In this document: positions 14,398 to 27,600 of the stretch, piece by piece
Numbering within the stretch: position 1 is the stretch's first letter
Layout: every line of letters starts with the position of its first letter
From: Rotaria macrura
Lineage: Eukaryota > Rotifera > Eurotatoria > Philodinida > Philodinidae
Length of the DNA: 64,000 bases
Assembly: GCA_900239685.1 (NCBI GenBank)
Contig: OENT01000142.1
Location: 62,001-126,000 of the forward strand
Direction of reading: 5' to 3'
Made by a program: the position numbers and the translations under genes
Notes under the pieces: generated by a model
What the model saw: the letters and a program-made list of their open reading frames with translations, nothing else
The model's database searches: none
Told to the model about the DNA's origin: nothing

Positions 14398-17300
14398 GTT
14401 GCAGCTGAACGTAAATCATTATTACCCGTACGATTACGAACACCGTGTGTGGTTGGTCCTCGTCCAACATTATCGATGCCATCAGTTTCTGAGAATAATA
14501 AGTTAGTTGATATCTTACAGAAAAATGCATTAATCGAGTTATCTTTCTTTCTCTAGCAAATCACCATTAACAGTTGGCAATCGTGTTTTAGTCAATGGAC
14601 TTAAAATTGGTACTCTTCGTTATATAGGTACAGTCAACTTTGCGAATGGACTATTTTGTGGTGTTGAACTCGACCAACCAGACGGAAAACATGACGGACA
14701 AATAAAGGATGTTCGGTTTGTAGATAATTCATATGAATGAGCAAGAAAAAGGAATTCATTCAACTCGATACTATGTGGATTGTTTTTTTGTTTCTTGTAA
14801 AGGTATTTTCAATGTTCACCGAATCATGGAATTTTCGTACCTCGTGATAAAGTTGTTTTAGCGCCTCGAATACGAACATCGGTAAGTGATTATTGTGATG
14901 GAAAAACAAATCACGCGATTCAATATTAACAAATCAAAAATAAACAATAATCGAATTTTAGTCATCACACAGGCCAGTAAGCCGTTTGAAAGCTCCCACA
15001 ATGACACGTTCAATTACACTTTCATCAGCAATCAATAAAATTGAACAATCGAAATCTGTTGAATTACCTGATCTACTAGTGAATACGACTTCTCAACCGG
15101 TGATAATTAACGATTCAATTTCAAATGATCAACAGGTAACTATTATAACAAGAATTTCATTTAAAAAAAAACAAATTTTTAGGAAACTATCATATCAACA
15201 CTTGAGCAACCAAAACAGGAGCCAATGAATATAGTTGAACCTAAACTTGAATCTCAACCATTAACAATAGATGAACGTATGTCCTAAAATTTGTCTTAAT
15301 GTTGTAAAACACGATCGAGAAACTATCTATCAATAGAATCTCGTTAAACTTGACGTGTCAGCTCTTTATGATTCACTTTGAATAAAAAACTCACCAATAA
15401 AATAGCCAAGAAATTTATCTTAAGCTACTCATAAATAATAAAAACATTTCTCTGTGTTTAGTACGAGAAACAAAATTGTGTTTCACATGTTATTTCCAAA
15501 GAGATCCTACTAATATTCTTTTCATGTAGCCTCAGACACGATTGAAGCCGATTTTACTGATAGTGTGTCATTAATTTTACATCAACTTCAACAAGAACCC
15601 AACATACAAACACGTTCTTCATCGACAGCAATTAGCGAAGAAGATACTGAAGATGATGAAGATGAGGATGATATAGATAATGAAAGTGTAGTTGAATCTA
15701 CACTTGATGAAAAACTTCATAAACTTTGTCATTCATCAGCATCCTCGCTTGGTGCTTCAATGGAATCAACAAAACTAGTTCAACCGGATTTGTCCGTACA
15801 TTCAAATGACAATGATTCATTAACAAAAGTTGAAATATTAAAGGAACAAAAATCTTTATCGAACTCATCAACATCGATGAATAAAGTAGAAATCAACAAA
15901 AAAGATGATTCAATCAATATCAATAAGAAAAAACCAATTATTCAACCAGTTAAAAAAAGTAAGTAGAACAAAAACATATTTTTAAATAGTAACAGAAAAA
16001 CAAACGTGTGTTTTCGAAGACATCGATCAACGATCCACTCCGTCATTAATCAATACTACAAAACGACCAATGACCTCTGTATTTCCTCGAAATTCATCAA
16101 TCATACCACCGAAAAGAATACCCACAACTAGAACTCAACTGAAAGCTACACTATCGGCTACTTTGCTGCCATCACAATCGAGTCAGTTTTCGTGATTGCA
16201 AAAAAAAAGATTTTTATTTCATGTCTCATGTTAGAACTCAGTCTATCATTGTCATCATGCAATTCACTAAACAGTAGTCAGTCAGATCTAGCGCCAACTA
16301 CAAGAAGTCCAAGTTTAAAAACAACACCAGATAAAACTCAAAATCTATCTCAAACAGTTGATCTTTCTACGAAGAAATCCGGTAATAATATTGATTAGTT
16401 TACGTTGTTCAGAAATCAGAATGTTTTCTTCATAGAAAATAAAGTCAATGAATCTCATGAACATATTCATGCACTCAATCAACAATTAGCAATGTAAATT
16501 TCATATTCAAATATGTTTTTACATAACAAGTGTTGTTCATTTCCTTTAATTCTATTCAGTCAAAAAAATCTTAATCAATCTCTTGAAATGAATAATCAAC
16601 ATTTGAAAAAGTTCTATGAACATTTACTCAATCGATTCGATATTATGCATATTTTTAGCCAATATTATATGAATGAAGTAAGATAGTATTTTTAAAATTA
16701 TTTATCATCGATTTATTTTTCATTATTAGAATATACAAATTCATGAACAACATTCGCTTCAACTATCGAAAGGTAGGTGTGATTTTATTTTCGTCAATTA
16801 TAAGAATTTCTGGTTCAATGATACAGATCAATTGTTTGATATTATCACAAGACTAAATCACGATGAGAAACGAATTAATGTTCATAAATTTTCAAAACTT
16901 AATGAAAAGTTTATATATTGTTCAGATGGACATAAAAATCTAAGAGAAAAAAACGTATCCGTCTTATCGATGATACAAAAGTTCTATGTTTTTATTTGGC
17001 TTCATTTTTGCATAATGATAACATTCGATCATTTTCTTCGTGTAATTCTTACAAACCTATGACAATACAACATTTCTTTAAATATCTCTTGAATTGGAAA
17101 GAAAATTTTTATCAACAATGAAAGTTAATTTCCAATGTTCGTCTTTTCTAGCACAAAGACAAGGTATTCTAAATGTATAAAACTAAAATTCTTGAATTAT
17201 GGATCGAATTCAGGATCGACAGGTTTCTATCATACTTTAGACACAATATGAAAAACATAAACATTTACATTTCTAAGAATCGATTTGAATCGGAAGTCAT

Positions 17301-19396
17301 ATTTTATATTAAACTCAATTACAGTTGAATTTCCGCAAGTACAACCGAATAAGAGTGATGACGCGAAAAAACCATTGATTGTTGGTGAAAGAAAATTATT
17401 AATATTGATGAAATTATTTTTGCTGAAGATATTTCTTTTAACTCGAATATTTTTCAAGCATCGGGAAAAGCTTGCTTTGTTTAAGACGTTTTATCGACGT
17501 TTGATTGATATTTTGACAAGACTTTCTAGTAGATACTCTGTTCTATAGAGCAAGAGACCTATGGAGTATTACTAGTATACTACACTAGATTGGATATTCC
17601 AAGGATAACTTGCGCTTCGTCCATTGTCTTTAAGAAGAGAGCAACGCTTTTTTATCTATCAGCAAAAAAAACTAGGATATTTATGATAAACCCACTCCTA
17701 TTATTAAATATCTCAGTTACGTGTTTGAATTCGACGATAAATTTCGACAGTATTATAAAGAAGACCACAATACTTCATCTGAAATCTCATTAAAATAACC
17801 ATAACTCAACGAGGAAGACGTATGAGTATGAATTTTGTTTAACTTTTTCTACTCTCGATCGAGTTCATTTACTGAGAAGTGATTCATTTCAAAAGTAATT
17901 TATTAGTTAATCAATTTTTTTCGTTATTTGTTTACTTTACTTGATTCTATGATAAATATTTTCTTATTATTAGCTCGAGCAACGAAAGATCAATTGAAAG
18001 TAAATAAAAATATTCTTTATAATAATATGATAACAAAATAATTAATTTATCTTATAGATGTCAATCGAACATTTACGATTGTGCCATAAAAATGAATTAT
18101 CTGCAGTAGATAAACTTCATCTGAATCGAATCGAAACAATGAACAAAGTACATGAACAAAAACTAAATGAATATCAACAAAAAATGGATCATTTATTAGT
18201 AAATATTTTAGTATTCTTTGAAAATGATTAGCAGAGATGATTTTATTTTTATTGAAAAAAAAANAAAAAAAAACGCAAACATGTCTGTTTAGCATGAAAA
18301 AAATGAATTAGAATCTCGATGTTCAATACTACAAGAAAAAGTCGACGGTTTCCTAGCTGAAATGGCTAGTAGTGAACATGCCGATGTTCTATTGTGTCAT
18401 GTTGAAACATTGGAAAAAGATCGAACAAGTTTACAAGCTGTACTTGAACTTAAAAATAAAGAAATTACACAATTAAGAACAAAACTACACGAACAAGAAA
18501 TTCAAGTACGAAAAAAGACTCATCCATTCAATTTTGACAAATTTTATTTATTCATTTTAGCTTGATGATGAAAAAGCACTACGAAAACGTGTAGATATGA
18601 CTGAAAATCAAAATCAAAGCCTTCGATATCTTTTACGACAAAAAAAATTGAGTGAAAAGTAAATACTGATTTAAAAATCTGTTTTCTTTTCAATATTTCG
18701 ATTTTCTCAACCCTAAGAATCTAGATATAATTCACATAGTATCAAATATGATTTTAACACTTATGAATTCTCTTTTTCTTCAAAGTTGATCTTCCAATCT
18801 GGGCATCAGATTATCTATTTAATTGTATTTTCTAAGTACATATTGCTTAAATGTTTTATTTCGCATATTCATGAATAATTAAGCTTTTGTTCATCAATTA
18901 ATTATAATTCAAGTTTCAAAAAACAACATTTCCATCTTGAATTTTCTTCTGAATGAATTTCTTTCTCACCTATCTATAAGAACCATATCTGATTTGCAAG
19001 CTGATATTAAACAATTGCTTTTATTGAAGGACGAACTTCTATCATTATTCATCTGCTTGTTTTTACAATATGCTTTTACAAATTTGTTCTATTTTTAGTA
19101 CTGCTGTAGCTGAACGAGATGAACTAAAGGAGCAATTAGCACAACTTGAACGCGATAATTGCCAACTAAAATTTGAAAATGAAACCTTACGTTATCGTCT
19201 TCATGAACGATCATTATCGGTTTCCACACCATCAGATAATCAGATCATAGTCCCCATTCAATCATGTAGTATTCCTTGTCGACGTCAACAAGGTCGAAAT
19301 CGTGCATGTAGTTTATCATCAATAATAACTATTGCACGTGAGAATGAACGAATTACACGTTCATTGTCATCATTGAATTGTATAGTTAATCGGTGA
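14398..19396 (+). CDS. CAP-Gly domain, coiled-coil microtubule-binding protein (CLIP-like), first exon missing
   Basis: Exons: 14398-14501, 14557-14715, 14803-14881, 14962-15135, 15183-15276, 15530-15958, 16020-16181, 16235-16381, 16436-16493, 16560-16677, 16730-16772, 17974-17999, 18058-18198, 18293-18505, 18561-18658, 19099-19396 (TGA). All phases add up. Exons 2-3 encode one CAP-Gly domain: it begins with VGNRV, has a central FANGLFCGVEL where families usually have W-x-GVEL, and ends with the SPNHGIFVP segment that forms the EB1/tubulin tail-binding groove. A long Ser/Thr/Pro-rich, basic and partly acidic linker follows (an acidic Glu/Asp run near 15640-15700), then heptad-like coiled coil rich in Glu, Gln, Leu and Lys from about 16436 to the end. 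Known for the family: CAP-Gly/coiled-coil proteins track microtubule plus ends or link cargo to microtubules. Only one CAP-Gly is seen, whereas CLIP-170 has two. The start codon is unresolved: the first listed exon opens at a phase 0 acceptor, and a short upstream ATG exon near 14151 is possible but weak. Confidence 0.85.
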
Positions 19397-22300
19397 TTAT
19401 TTTGTTTTTTTGCTTTCTTTTTTGAGGAATGTTTGCATGCGTGCTTAGTTTGTTTTTATTTTATTGATATTAATTTGACAATATTAGAAATGTTCTGACA
19501 CAAACATATGTATTTGCGTGATATATATTTATATTATGTTATTCCCTGCTTTTGTATTTTTAACATATTTATTTGATGTAGCATGTGTTTATAGATGAGG
19601 TATATTCAATTATTTTGATAAAAATATACAGGGTGTGGCGAATGTTTTTAAGTAAAATTATTTCTCTCGAAAACATTCAATCAGAGAAATAATATCAAAC
19701 ATAAATCTGATGTTTTACAGTTCTATTATATGATTCAAAGAAAAGGAACAGCATCGATTCTCTAAAAAAAAAAGATTTCTAGCAGCTCTCTGACTTTGGA
19801 TGCTTCATTGGTCTACACTTACTCGCATCCATTTAGTACGATGAAATTTCTCTTTCTTTTTCTTTTTTGATTACATTAGGTCCCTTCAGGACTGGTATTT
19901 ATTTAATACACTATTCAGCATTATCTAAATATAGTCTTGTGGGACAGTACAAACGGGATTTGAAACTTCGACTGTCAAGAAATAATTAGTATTTAAAATA
20001 GAATTTGCGCCAATAGCTGGCCTTGGAGAAGTTATGTCGATCATTTGTAACGTGTTATTTGTTACTACACATTTTTTATTCATTAGACAACACGCTGTGC
20101 GTCAAGAACAATGACATTTTCTTCCGAGAATTATTTATTTAAAAAAAATGTATTCTAGAAATGGCATTCATAATTGATATTCGCGTCAGGACTGTAAAAA
20201 AAAGTGCATACAAATTATGTTACTCAACCACAGCAACAGATGGCGATTTGCGGTTTTCAGTAATAGAACGAAAACAATACCAGACATCTGTTTTTAAATG
20301 AGTAGGGAGAGAGACATACTTAGAAAAACAAATGACACTGGTGTTTTATACTGTTTTTGACATGTAGATAAAATTTACACGGAGTCCATAATAACAGTCA
20401 AACGATCATCTCTATCATAGTGATAAGAAAAATGTAACCACTGATCTAATCGAGCACATGATCTAGAATTATCTTGATTTCTAGCAACTATTTTGATACT
20501 TTAATCAAACAGATATGAAACTGACTATGTTTTACATCTGAAAATTTCTTTATTCTCAATTAGTGATAAACATAGATTGCTAAATTATTTCTTGCGATGA
20601 TTGGATTCTTGGCAGACAATGTATCGTTTGTTAATTTTAGCACGAAGACTAGATCTAACTCTCCTTACTTATAGTCGATCTGTTTTCTTCTTAGAAGTAC
20701 AAACAACTTTTTAACATACAGTAACTCTAACAAGGGTTCTAACAGATTTAACTTGAAGTTTCTGAGCCATGCAGGACTCTATATAAGAATTTTCTACAGA
20801 CTTCCAACGTACAAAATACAATTAGAAATTCATTTTATTTAAATCTTGGCGAGGAATAAGGATTTCTATTGAAGTCACTGTTTTTCAATTTTTGATTTCA
20901 CTTATCGTTGGATTTGATATGCTATTCAATATCACCTGTCAGAAAATTCTCTAGTTTCATTTGAAAACCTCGACAAACATACAGAACAAAAGAACTTCTG
21001 GAGGTCAGTAAATATTATTTATTGATTCACCGGACAACATCTTCTACATAGGCATAGTTTTTCTTTCGTTGTATTCTAGTCAGTAAAAAATTGTATTTAA
21101 GTTCAATTTGTATCTATCAACAGAATTATCAGTATCCTATATTATTTCTCTGCTCGAATATTTTCCAAGAAAGCCTGGTGATGACGAGTTTGGTTCCAAT
21201 AAATAGTCAAAAAAGACTAACAGAATGTTTATGCATGAACAGCTTTTTTTTCCTATACCTTATTCTTATTATATAAATATTTTTGAAATAAATTCAGTTG
21301 TTCAAGTATCGATAATATTTCAATGAACAACACGATATCAAAAACATATTTGTTTATATTGATCAAATTTTGAATAAAAATCCATACGACGAAATTAAAA
21401 CGAGCATTATTTCATAGACAAAGTTCTCATCTCCTTATCTATTCAGTAATGACATGAATCGAACTTTGACTAGATTATTCATGCGATACAATCCTAGGAC
21501 TAGTAACGTTCAAAACGGTCATAGGACAATAAAAACATGAAAACGGATAGAACTTTTATGAGTTGATCCTTATTTGACGAAAAATTTTACCCTACCCGAG
21601 ACGATTGACATCTTTAAATCATTAAATCATGTCATCGAAAGAACAATAAGATAATTTCTCAATCAAATGAAGGGTTGACATGTATTTGTGATCACAAAGA
21701 ATGAAATCCTTAGAGTTAGTGAACAAATGTAAATAGATTCTGAAACAAATAGAAATTGAGAAACACAAGATAATCTTTCTATCAATATTGGAGAGTTTCA
21801 TCAAGACTCTCTGCATCGTCTATGAGTAAATTAGGTTGAGCACATTGAAATTTTTGCTTAAAATCCTGATAAATTGCTGAAGTTCGATTTATGTATGTTC
21901 AGAAATTTTGAACGATCTGAAAAGTCAACATCATACAAGAGTTGAACCTTCTCTCATAATAATAGTTAGTGCTCAAAGTGACAGCAGTCGAATTCCGTTC
22001 TCGCATCAGTCTAGTACCGAGAGTGCGAATGATTTGGCATCGATAATTGTGAAAATTTCAGATTGTGAATCTGATTTATCAAAAAATATTCATCTAAGCG
22101 TCGATTCACTATTCATTATAAAACTTTCATTGTAGGCCTATCGATGGTGTTCATCAACGGTGCCGGAATCCATGTTCGTATACATGTATTCTATGACTAG
22201 ATGATTTCTAATAGTTTGATATTGTACGTACATCAAGCAGCAATGGTTTTTTAGTTCTATTTATTGGATTATATACAGAACATGAGCATTTACTAATGAA

Positions 22301-22772
22301 TACTTATCACAGTACAATGATATTGATTGATACTCAAATGAACTAGAGGTAGTTGAGGGACAGCTAAGATTTTTGCATAGAATAAACAACTACATAATAA
22401 TCTGTGTTATCTTTTTCTGATACAAGAATCAGTTAGATTTTACCTTGAATTTTAAAAATCTATGTTTTTTATACTATTTCGTTACAAAAAACAACAATTG
22501 ATTTATATGTCTCGTGGAACTTTTCTCTTCATGCACATAGTTATCCAAGTCAACGACAGAGTTTATTGTCTTAAACTGCGTCAATAAACGAAATGAGTTA
22601 TTGTCTAGTAACACAACAAAACAAAAGGGATAATATCCAACGGAATTCTTCTTCGATCTGCTATTGTTCATGTTCACTATCATTCAATTGAGAGTAAGAA
22701 TTGCCGATGGTGAAGTATTAATGTATAGTTGCCTATTTAATCAATAATCAAACGAAACATTCCTATAATTTT
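19397..22772. other. Intergenic region, no convincing gene
   Basis: This is AT-rich sequence after the CAP-Gly gene. The only coding-like stretch is 21906-22137 (+), a Ser-rich frame of about 75 codons behind a good acceptor at 21905. It has no partner exon or recognisable family and may be chance. The string CAGGGTGTGG at 19630 resembles transposon ends but no matching end was found. Confidence 0.5.
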
Positions 22773-23656
22773 ATGGCACTAACTCGATGTGGTTGTGGAT
22801 TTTATCAACCTGTGACAATTAATAGAATCATCGATTTCACTCAATAACGATGATCGATATGTTCCTACGACTGTTCATGTAGTTGCATTATTTCATATAT
22901 GGGATAACAACTTTTTATTTTATCTATTTAGTGCTTTTATGATGAATTAATAAAAAATGATGGTAAAACAACTCTAACACTAAGATCTAAATAACTATAT
23001 AGTTGTAATTAGCGCTCATTATTCAACAGAAAAGAATGCATGTTTAACTATTCACTTACATGTAACAGTAAGTACAATTATAATACATCCGAAATATAAA
23101 ACGAATACGAAAATCAATCATATTGTACTTATTGAATTAAGTAGATCAATCGATTTAAATGATAAAAAAATTGGTTTTATACACATGTGTACCACGGGTT
23201 CCATTACGCTATCGAAGCTTATTTCCTTACAACCGAGCAGATGCGGTAATGTTTCATTGCTATGAAGTTTTTCATTGTTTCCATGTGTCATTTGTTACAA
23301 ACTTTGGTTTAGTCGCTATTAGATGTGGACATATTGATGAAAGTTCTTTTCGTCATACTAGTTAAGGACTTTCACGAATTGAACTATCTATACAATCACT
23401 ATATATCCGATCATCAAATTATTCAGCTCAAACCTATAATTGAAAACAACAAATGTGTGCTAGTTTTTATCGATGTAGAAAGGTTATATGTCAAGGTTGC
23501 AGGTTTCTTTTCGTAGAACATAGTTTTTGCAATCAATATTTGTTTTTAATTGGTGCACCATTGATATCGATTTACAACCGAACATGGCAAATTGTTGGAA
23601 TCACTAGTTATGGTCAAGGCTATGCTCGAGCTTGTCAATTGAGCACATTCAATTAG
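22773..23656 (+). pseudogene. Degenerate trypsin-family serine protease pseudogene
   Basis: Three colinear pieces match parts of a chymotrypsin-fold protease. 22773-22844 encodes a pro-region with the CGCG motif and an activation site (TINR/IIDF, where RIVGG is usual), ended by TAA at 22845. 23008-23262 encodes the middle: IIIHPKYKTNTKINHIVLIEL followed by SRSIDLNDKKIGF, ended by TGA at 23263. 23453-23656 encodes CASFY..CRK..CQG, then after about 50 bases GAPLISIYNRTWQIVGITSYG and the usual Ala-Cys-Gln region, with TAG at the end. The segment that should hold the catalytic His is unreadable. The catalytic Asp of the N-D-I-A-L motif is His (NHIVL). The Asp-Ser of GDSGGPL is lost and its second Gly is Ala. 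With stops between the blocks, this is a dead copy. It is on the opposite strand to the two protease genes at 57-64 kb. Confidence 0.8.
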
Positions 23657-24658
23657 TCAGGTTATAGAACGGATTTAATATTCTTCAATAATTTTTGTTT
23701 AAAAAATGAATCCAGCTGTGTAGACTTGTCAAAAAAATTTCTTCTGTCAAACGTTACACAGATTCAGTTGTCAAGTCAACATTGAACATTTACTTCTGAA
23801 TAAGTCTATTTAATCATTGTTTTAGATCTTTATACTCGGCTCAGTCTCTATCGTGATTGAATCAATCATAGAATAAACAAAACCATAATGAATTGTGATG
23901 GAGAAGTTTTGAATATACCGAACAATAGTCATATGACTAGTAACACTCTAGATATCTGTTAGGATAGAACGATTGATAGTTATGCTATGCTTTATACGAT
24001 GTTGGTTATAACTGTGCTACTTTTATGTTTATCAAGTTTATTTATTTATAACTACTTATCATCAAAATACAATTCAACTTGATACATAGATTAAAACTTA
24101 TTCAATTAAAATCACTTTGAGAGCATGACGGTTTCACGAAAAGATAGAAACCAATTATCACCCTTTGATCACTCAAACAATCGTAGACGTACCACCAGAG
24201 ACAGATAACTCGATATTAGAGAAAGAATTACGGGCGGACTTGGAGGAAGACTCAAGATTGTTTACTCAGATTGAAAAATTCCAAGATCCTTTAGCTTACC
24301 GACATCATATTAATATCATAATGAAAAGCTTTAAAGAACTTTAAAATATATGAAAATGTAAAACATTATTGAGCTGTTTTACTCTGATAAACATCTTGAA
24401 GGATGATAGTAGGTCATCTCATACAGAATCCTATTGTTATCATTTCAGTTCGTCAACGATACCACAACTCAATGGCATTTCTGATATTTCATTCAATAAA
24501 GAATCCATGCTAGTTGTATTAGTTCGTTTTTATATTTCTACGGCTTCGCTTACAAATAGTCTTATTTCAGAATAACAACAACTATTGTGAAAGATTCAAT
24601 GTTGTTAGAAAGAACTTATGTTTGTTTAGTCGTTTAAATCATAATAAACTTGAAAATT
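23657..24658. other. Intergenic region with two coding-like scraps
   Basis: Between the protease pseudogene and the 3' end of NEMF lie two short frames (+) that look coding but lack start codons. 23949-24062 follows a possible acceptor (CTGTTAG) and encodes about 37 residues with one hydrophobic helix (MLVITVLLLCLSSLFIYNYL) before TGA. 24130-24344 encodes about 71 residues, with an acidic segment beginning VDVPPETDNSILEKEL, and ends in TAA. I recognise neither. They may be relics of a type II membrane protein gene or unrelated. Confidence 0.35.
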
Positions 24659-27600
24659 TTATTTAAGTTTAACATAAGAAGGAAGGAAAAATTTAACTTT
24701 GCCACTTGGCAAATTGCGTGTTACTTCTTGATCTTTCACAGTTTTAATTAGATCTTTTTCTAATTGTGTTGCTGTTCGATCCATAGCAAAGAATTTCAAA
24801 GCAGCTTGAACATCTAAAAGAAAGAAATATTCTTAAACTTCACTAGAAATAAAATCAAAATGGAATTTCTTTACTTTTGCCTTTTTTGCCAAGACCACCG
24901 GGTAGAACCTTTACTTTATATTTGTAATTATTTAGTGTAACCCAAGGAGCACAAACACCAATAACATTCGTTAATGGATCATCCGGTGTTGGCTGTCCCG
25001 TTAGAGTTGAAAGTAAATGAGCATCTTCAGATAATCGTTTTGCTTTTTCTTCTTCGTCTTCTTGTTGTTCAAGTTCATCGTCATCGGCCATTGCAACGGC
25101 TGCTGATTGTGGTCGTGATTGATTAGATTCATTCTTTTTTCTATTATCTTTATTTTGTCCTTTTTGTTTATCTTTTTGCTGTTGCTTTTGTTGCTGTTGT
25201 TTCTTCTTTGATTCATTCCCAGCTGAACCTAGAAGTTGCATTCGAACCTGTCGATCTTCTTCATCTTGATCTTTATATTTTTCTTTTATTTTTTTCAAAC
25301 GTGTTCGTTGACCACGCTTCAATGGTTGATTAGCATTATTAGATTTAACAGGTGGCTTTTGCTGAGCTTTCGGCTCTTTCATTCGATTGTTATCAATTTT
25401 TATGGACTTCTCATCGACATATGTCACTTGAGTATCAGGGTAAGCCGATGATGTATCCTCTTCGCTTTCCGATGAAGATGCTTCAAGATCAAGATTAGCA
25501 ACATATTCTTGATTCTCTTGGACAACTTGTTCTAGTTTTTCTTCCTGCTCTTGTTCTTGCGCTTGTGCTTGTGCTTGTGCTTGTGCTTGTACTTGCACTT
25601 GCTGTTCATCGGATTTATTTTCATCATCTTCACCATCAGACACTTCAAGAGGAGTTTCTTCAATTGATTCTTGAGTTTCAATATGTGTTGCTTGTTTTAG
25701 ATCCTAGAAGAATTTTTTTTCTCGTCATATATTAAGAATATTGTGCTGACTACAATTAGAATATCGATTTAGTTGTCATTCTCTTTTCGACAAAGCGTAG
25801 AAGTAAACTCAAATCTATAAAGCATTTTATCTTGGCACGGAAATCATTTGCCCATTCAATTCATTCCAGACTATGCACCAACCAATAAGATGAAAAGTTG
25901 AGAAACATAGATGCTCCATCATAGGAAAAAAAATAACACGAGCTGATTCTAAAAAAGTCTTCAAAGAAATGATAGTCAACACTCAGCGGGTTCTTCTATG
26001 AAAATTCTGTGTAGAATCCATTTCATAAAAACTTCTATTGTATGTTCAAATTACGATTTAAATTCAAGTTAGATACTTCGTGGTAATACATGTCACATCA
26101 AAATCAATGTGCTATACGTATTGTTTGCGTCGTTCGTAGGAATGTAACAATACCATTTGCAGACACCTAGAGATTGCCAATTTTCACAATGAAGATCTAC
26201 CAATACCAACCGATACTTTGCACCACTTATAACCAACGAACTTAGCTCTACCTGACACAAGAATATAAAATACCAATATCAATAGAAAAGATCTCCAGTA
26301 TTGGTGAGAATTGTTAAAAAAACGGTAATTTTCACCAATACTGGAGATTGTTTCTATTGATATTGGTATGTTATATTCTTGTATCAGATCGAGCTAAGTT
26401 TGTTGGTTATAAGTGACACAAATTATTGGTTGGTATTGGTAGATCTTCATTGTAAAAAAACTGGCAATCTTTAGGTGTCTGCAAATGGTATTGCTACATC
26501 CCTAGTCGTTTGGATGTTGTCACTTTCTTTCTTCAAACATACTATCAATGAAGACAGTTCTCTACTGAAAACTTAAGATTGGCTCTGGTAGTTGATTGCT
26601 TGTTAGTTATACAAATTTCGAGCTTTCTCAAACTTAAATATGTACAAGAAGTTAATTGTAGAAGATAGAACGAGTCAAACGTAGGACAATAAAGTTGATA
26701 AGATCTTTTCTTAGTAGACTATATATATATATATATGGCGGAAAAGAAGTAGCATTCGAAGAGTATAATGAACTTTTCTTACTTGTTCATCTAAGATAGT
26801 TTTTGCTTTTCGTTCTTCACTATGGCGTTCGATAGCTGCCTGATCACTTTCATCAAACTAGAATGAAACAACTGAGATATAAATAAATTAACTATTCTAA
26901 GACTTTTCACTTTAAACAGTAGAGCAAAGCCAAAATTCAATGGTGCACTTGGTAAATAATTTCGTTTGCCTAATAGAACATAAAATAGTTGAGTATGATA
27001 ACAAACGAACGATAGAAGTCGAACCTCGAATCATAAAAGCACCCGTTGTTATATATTCTCCTGTTGGAGCAGTTTTCGATACTTGTTCATGTTTAACCCA
27101 ATAAGCTGGTGCTGGTACTTTAGCTTCCCATGCAGCACTATGACAACAAGCTAAAACTCCTGCTTCTTGTAATGTTCTTGGTGGTACTTCATTTCCAGTT
27201 GGATTTTTAATAATCACACTTGTTGCACCATGTAGATCAGCATGGACATACAAATCACCAGCTCGTAAATGACGTTTTACTAATAAATCATTTTGTTGTT
27301 GATCACGACCACCCAACACAACATAATTGTCCGAACTTATAAACCAATAGAATTTTTCAAACCTAGATAGATTCAATGTTTACATCCATCGACTTCTTGT
27401 TATTCGAATCAAAAAAGACTTTTCAATGCAACTTCTAGTAGATTATAACGTAGTGCTAACATATGTTACTTGAACATGATTAATAGATTGTATGCGGTAG
27501 ATAGTTTTCAAAATCAAACTTATCCGTACCTGGACTAAGCATGATCCTGTTAGACGATAGTTCCTAGTGCAAAATTTCTAATCGATTCGTGTTATTTTTC

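Noticed and set aside
14151..14408. 85-codon frame overlapping the start of the CAP-Gly gene
   Set aside because: It runs through the pyrimidine tract and acceptor of the first recognised exon in the wrong frame. Only its first codons could belong to an initial exon, and the donor there is weak.
17285..17548. 87-codon plus-strand frame in the CAP-Gly intron
   Set aside because: It is rich in Phe, Leu and Ile as expected of AT-rich non-coding DNA, and its phase does not fit the neighbouring exons.
19628..19650. CAGGGTGTGG string resembling a mariner-type transposon end
   Set aside because: No matching inverted end or transposase sequence was found nearby.
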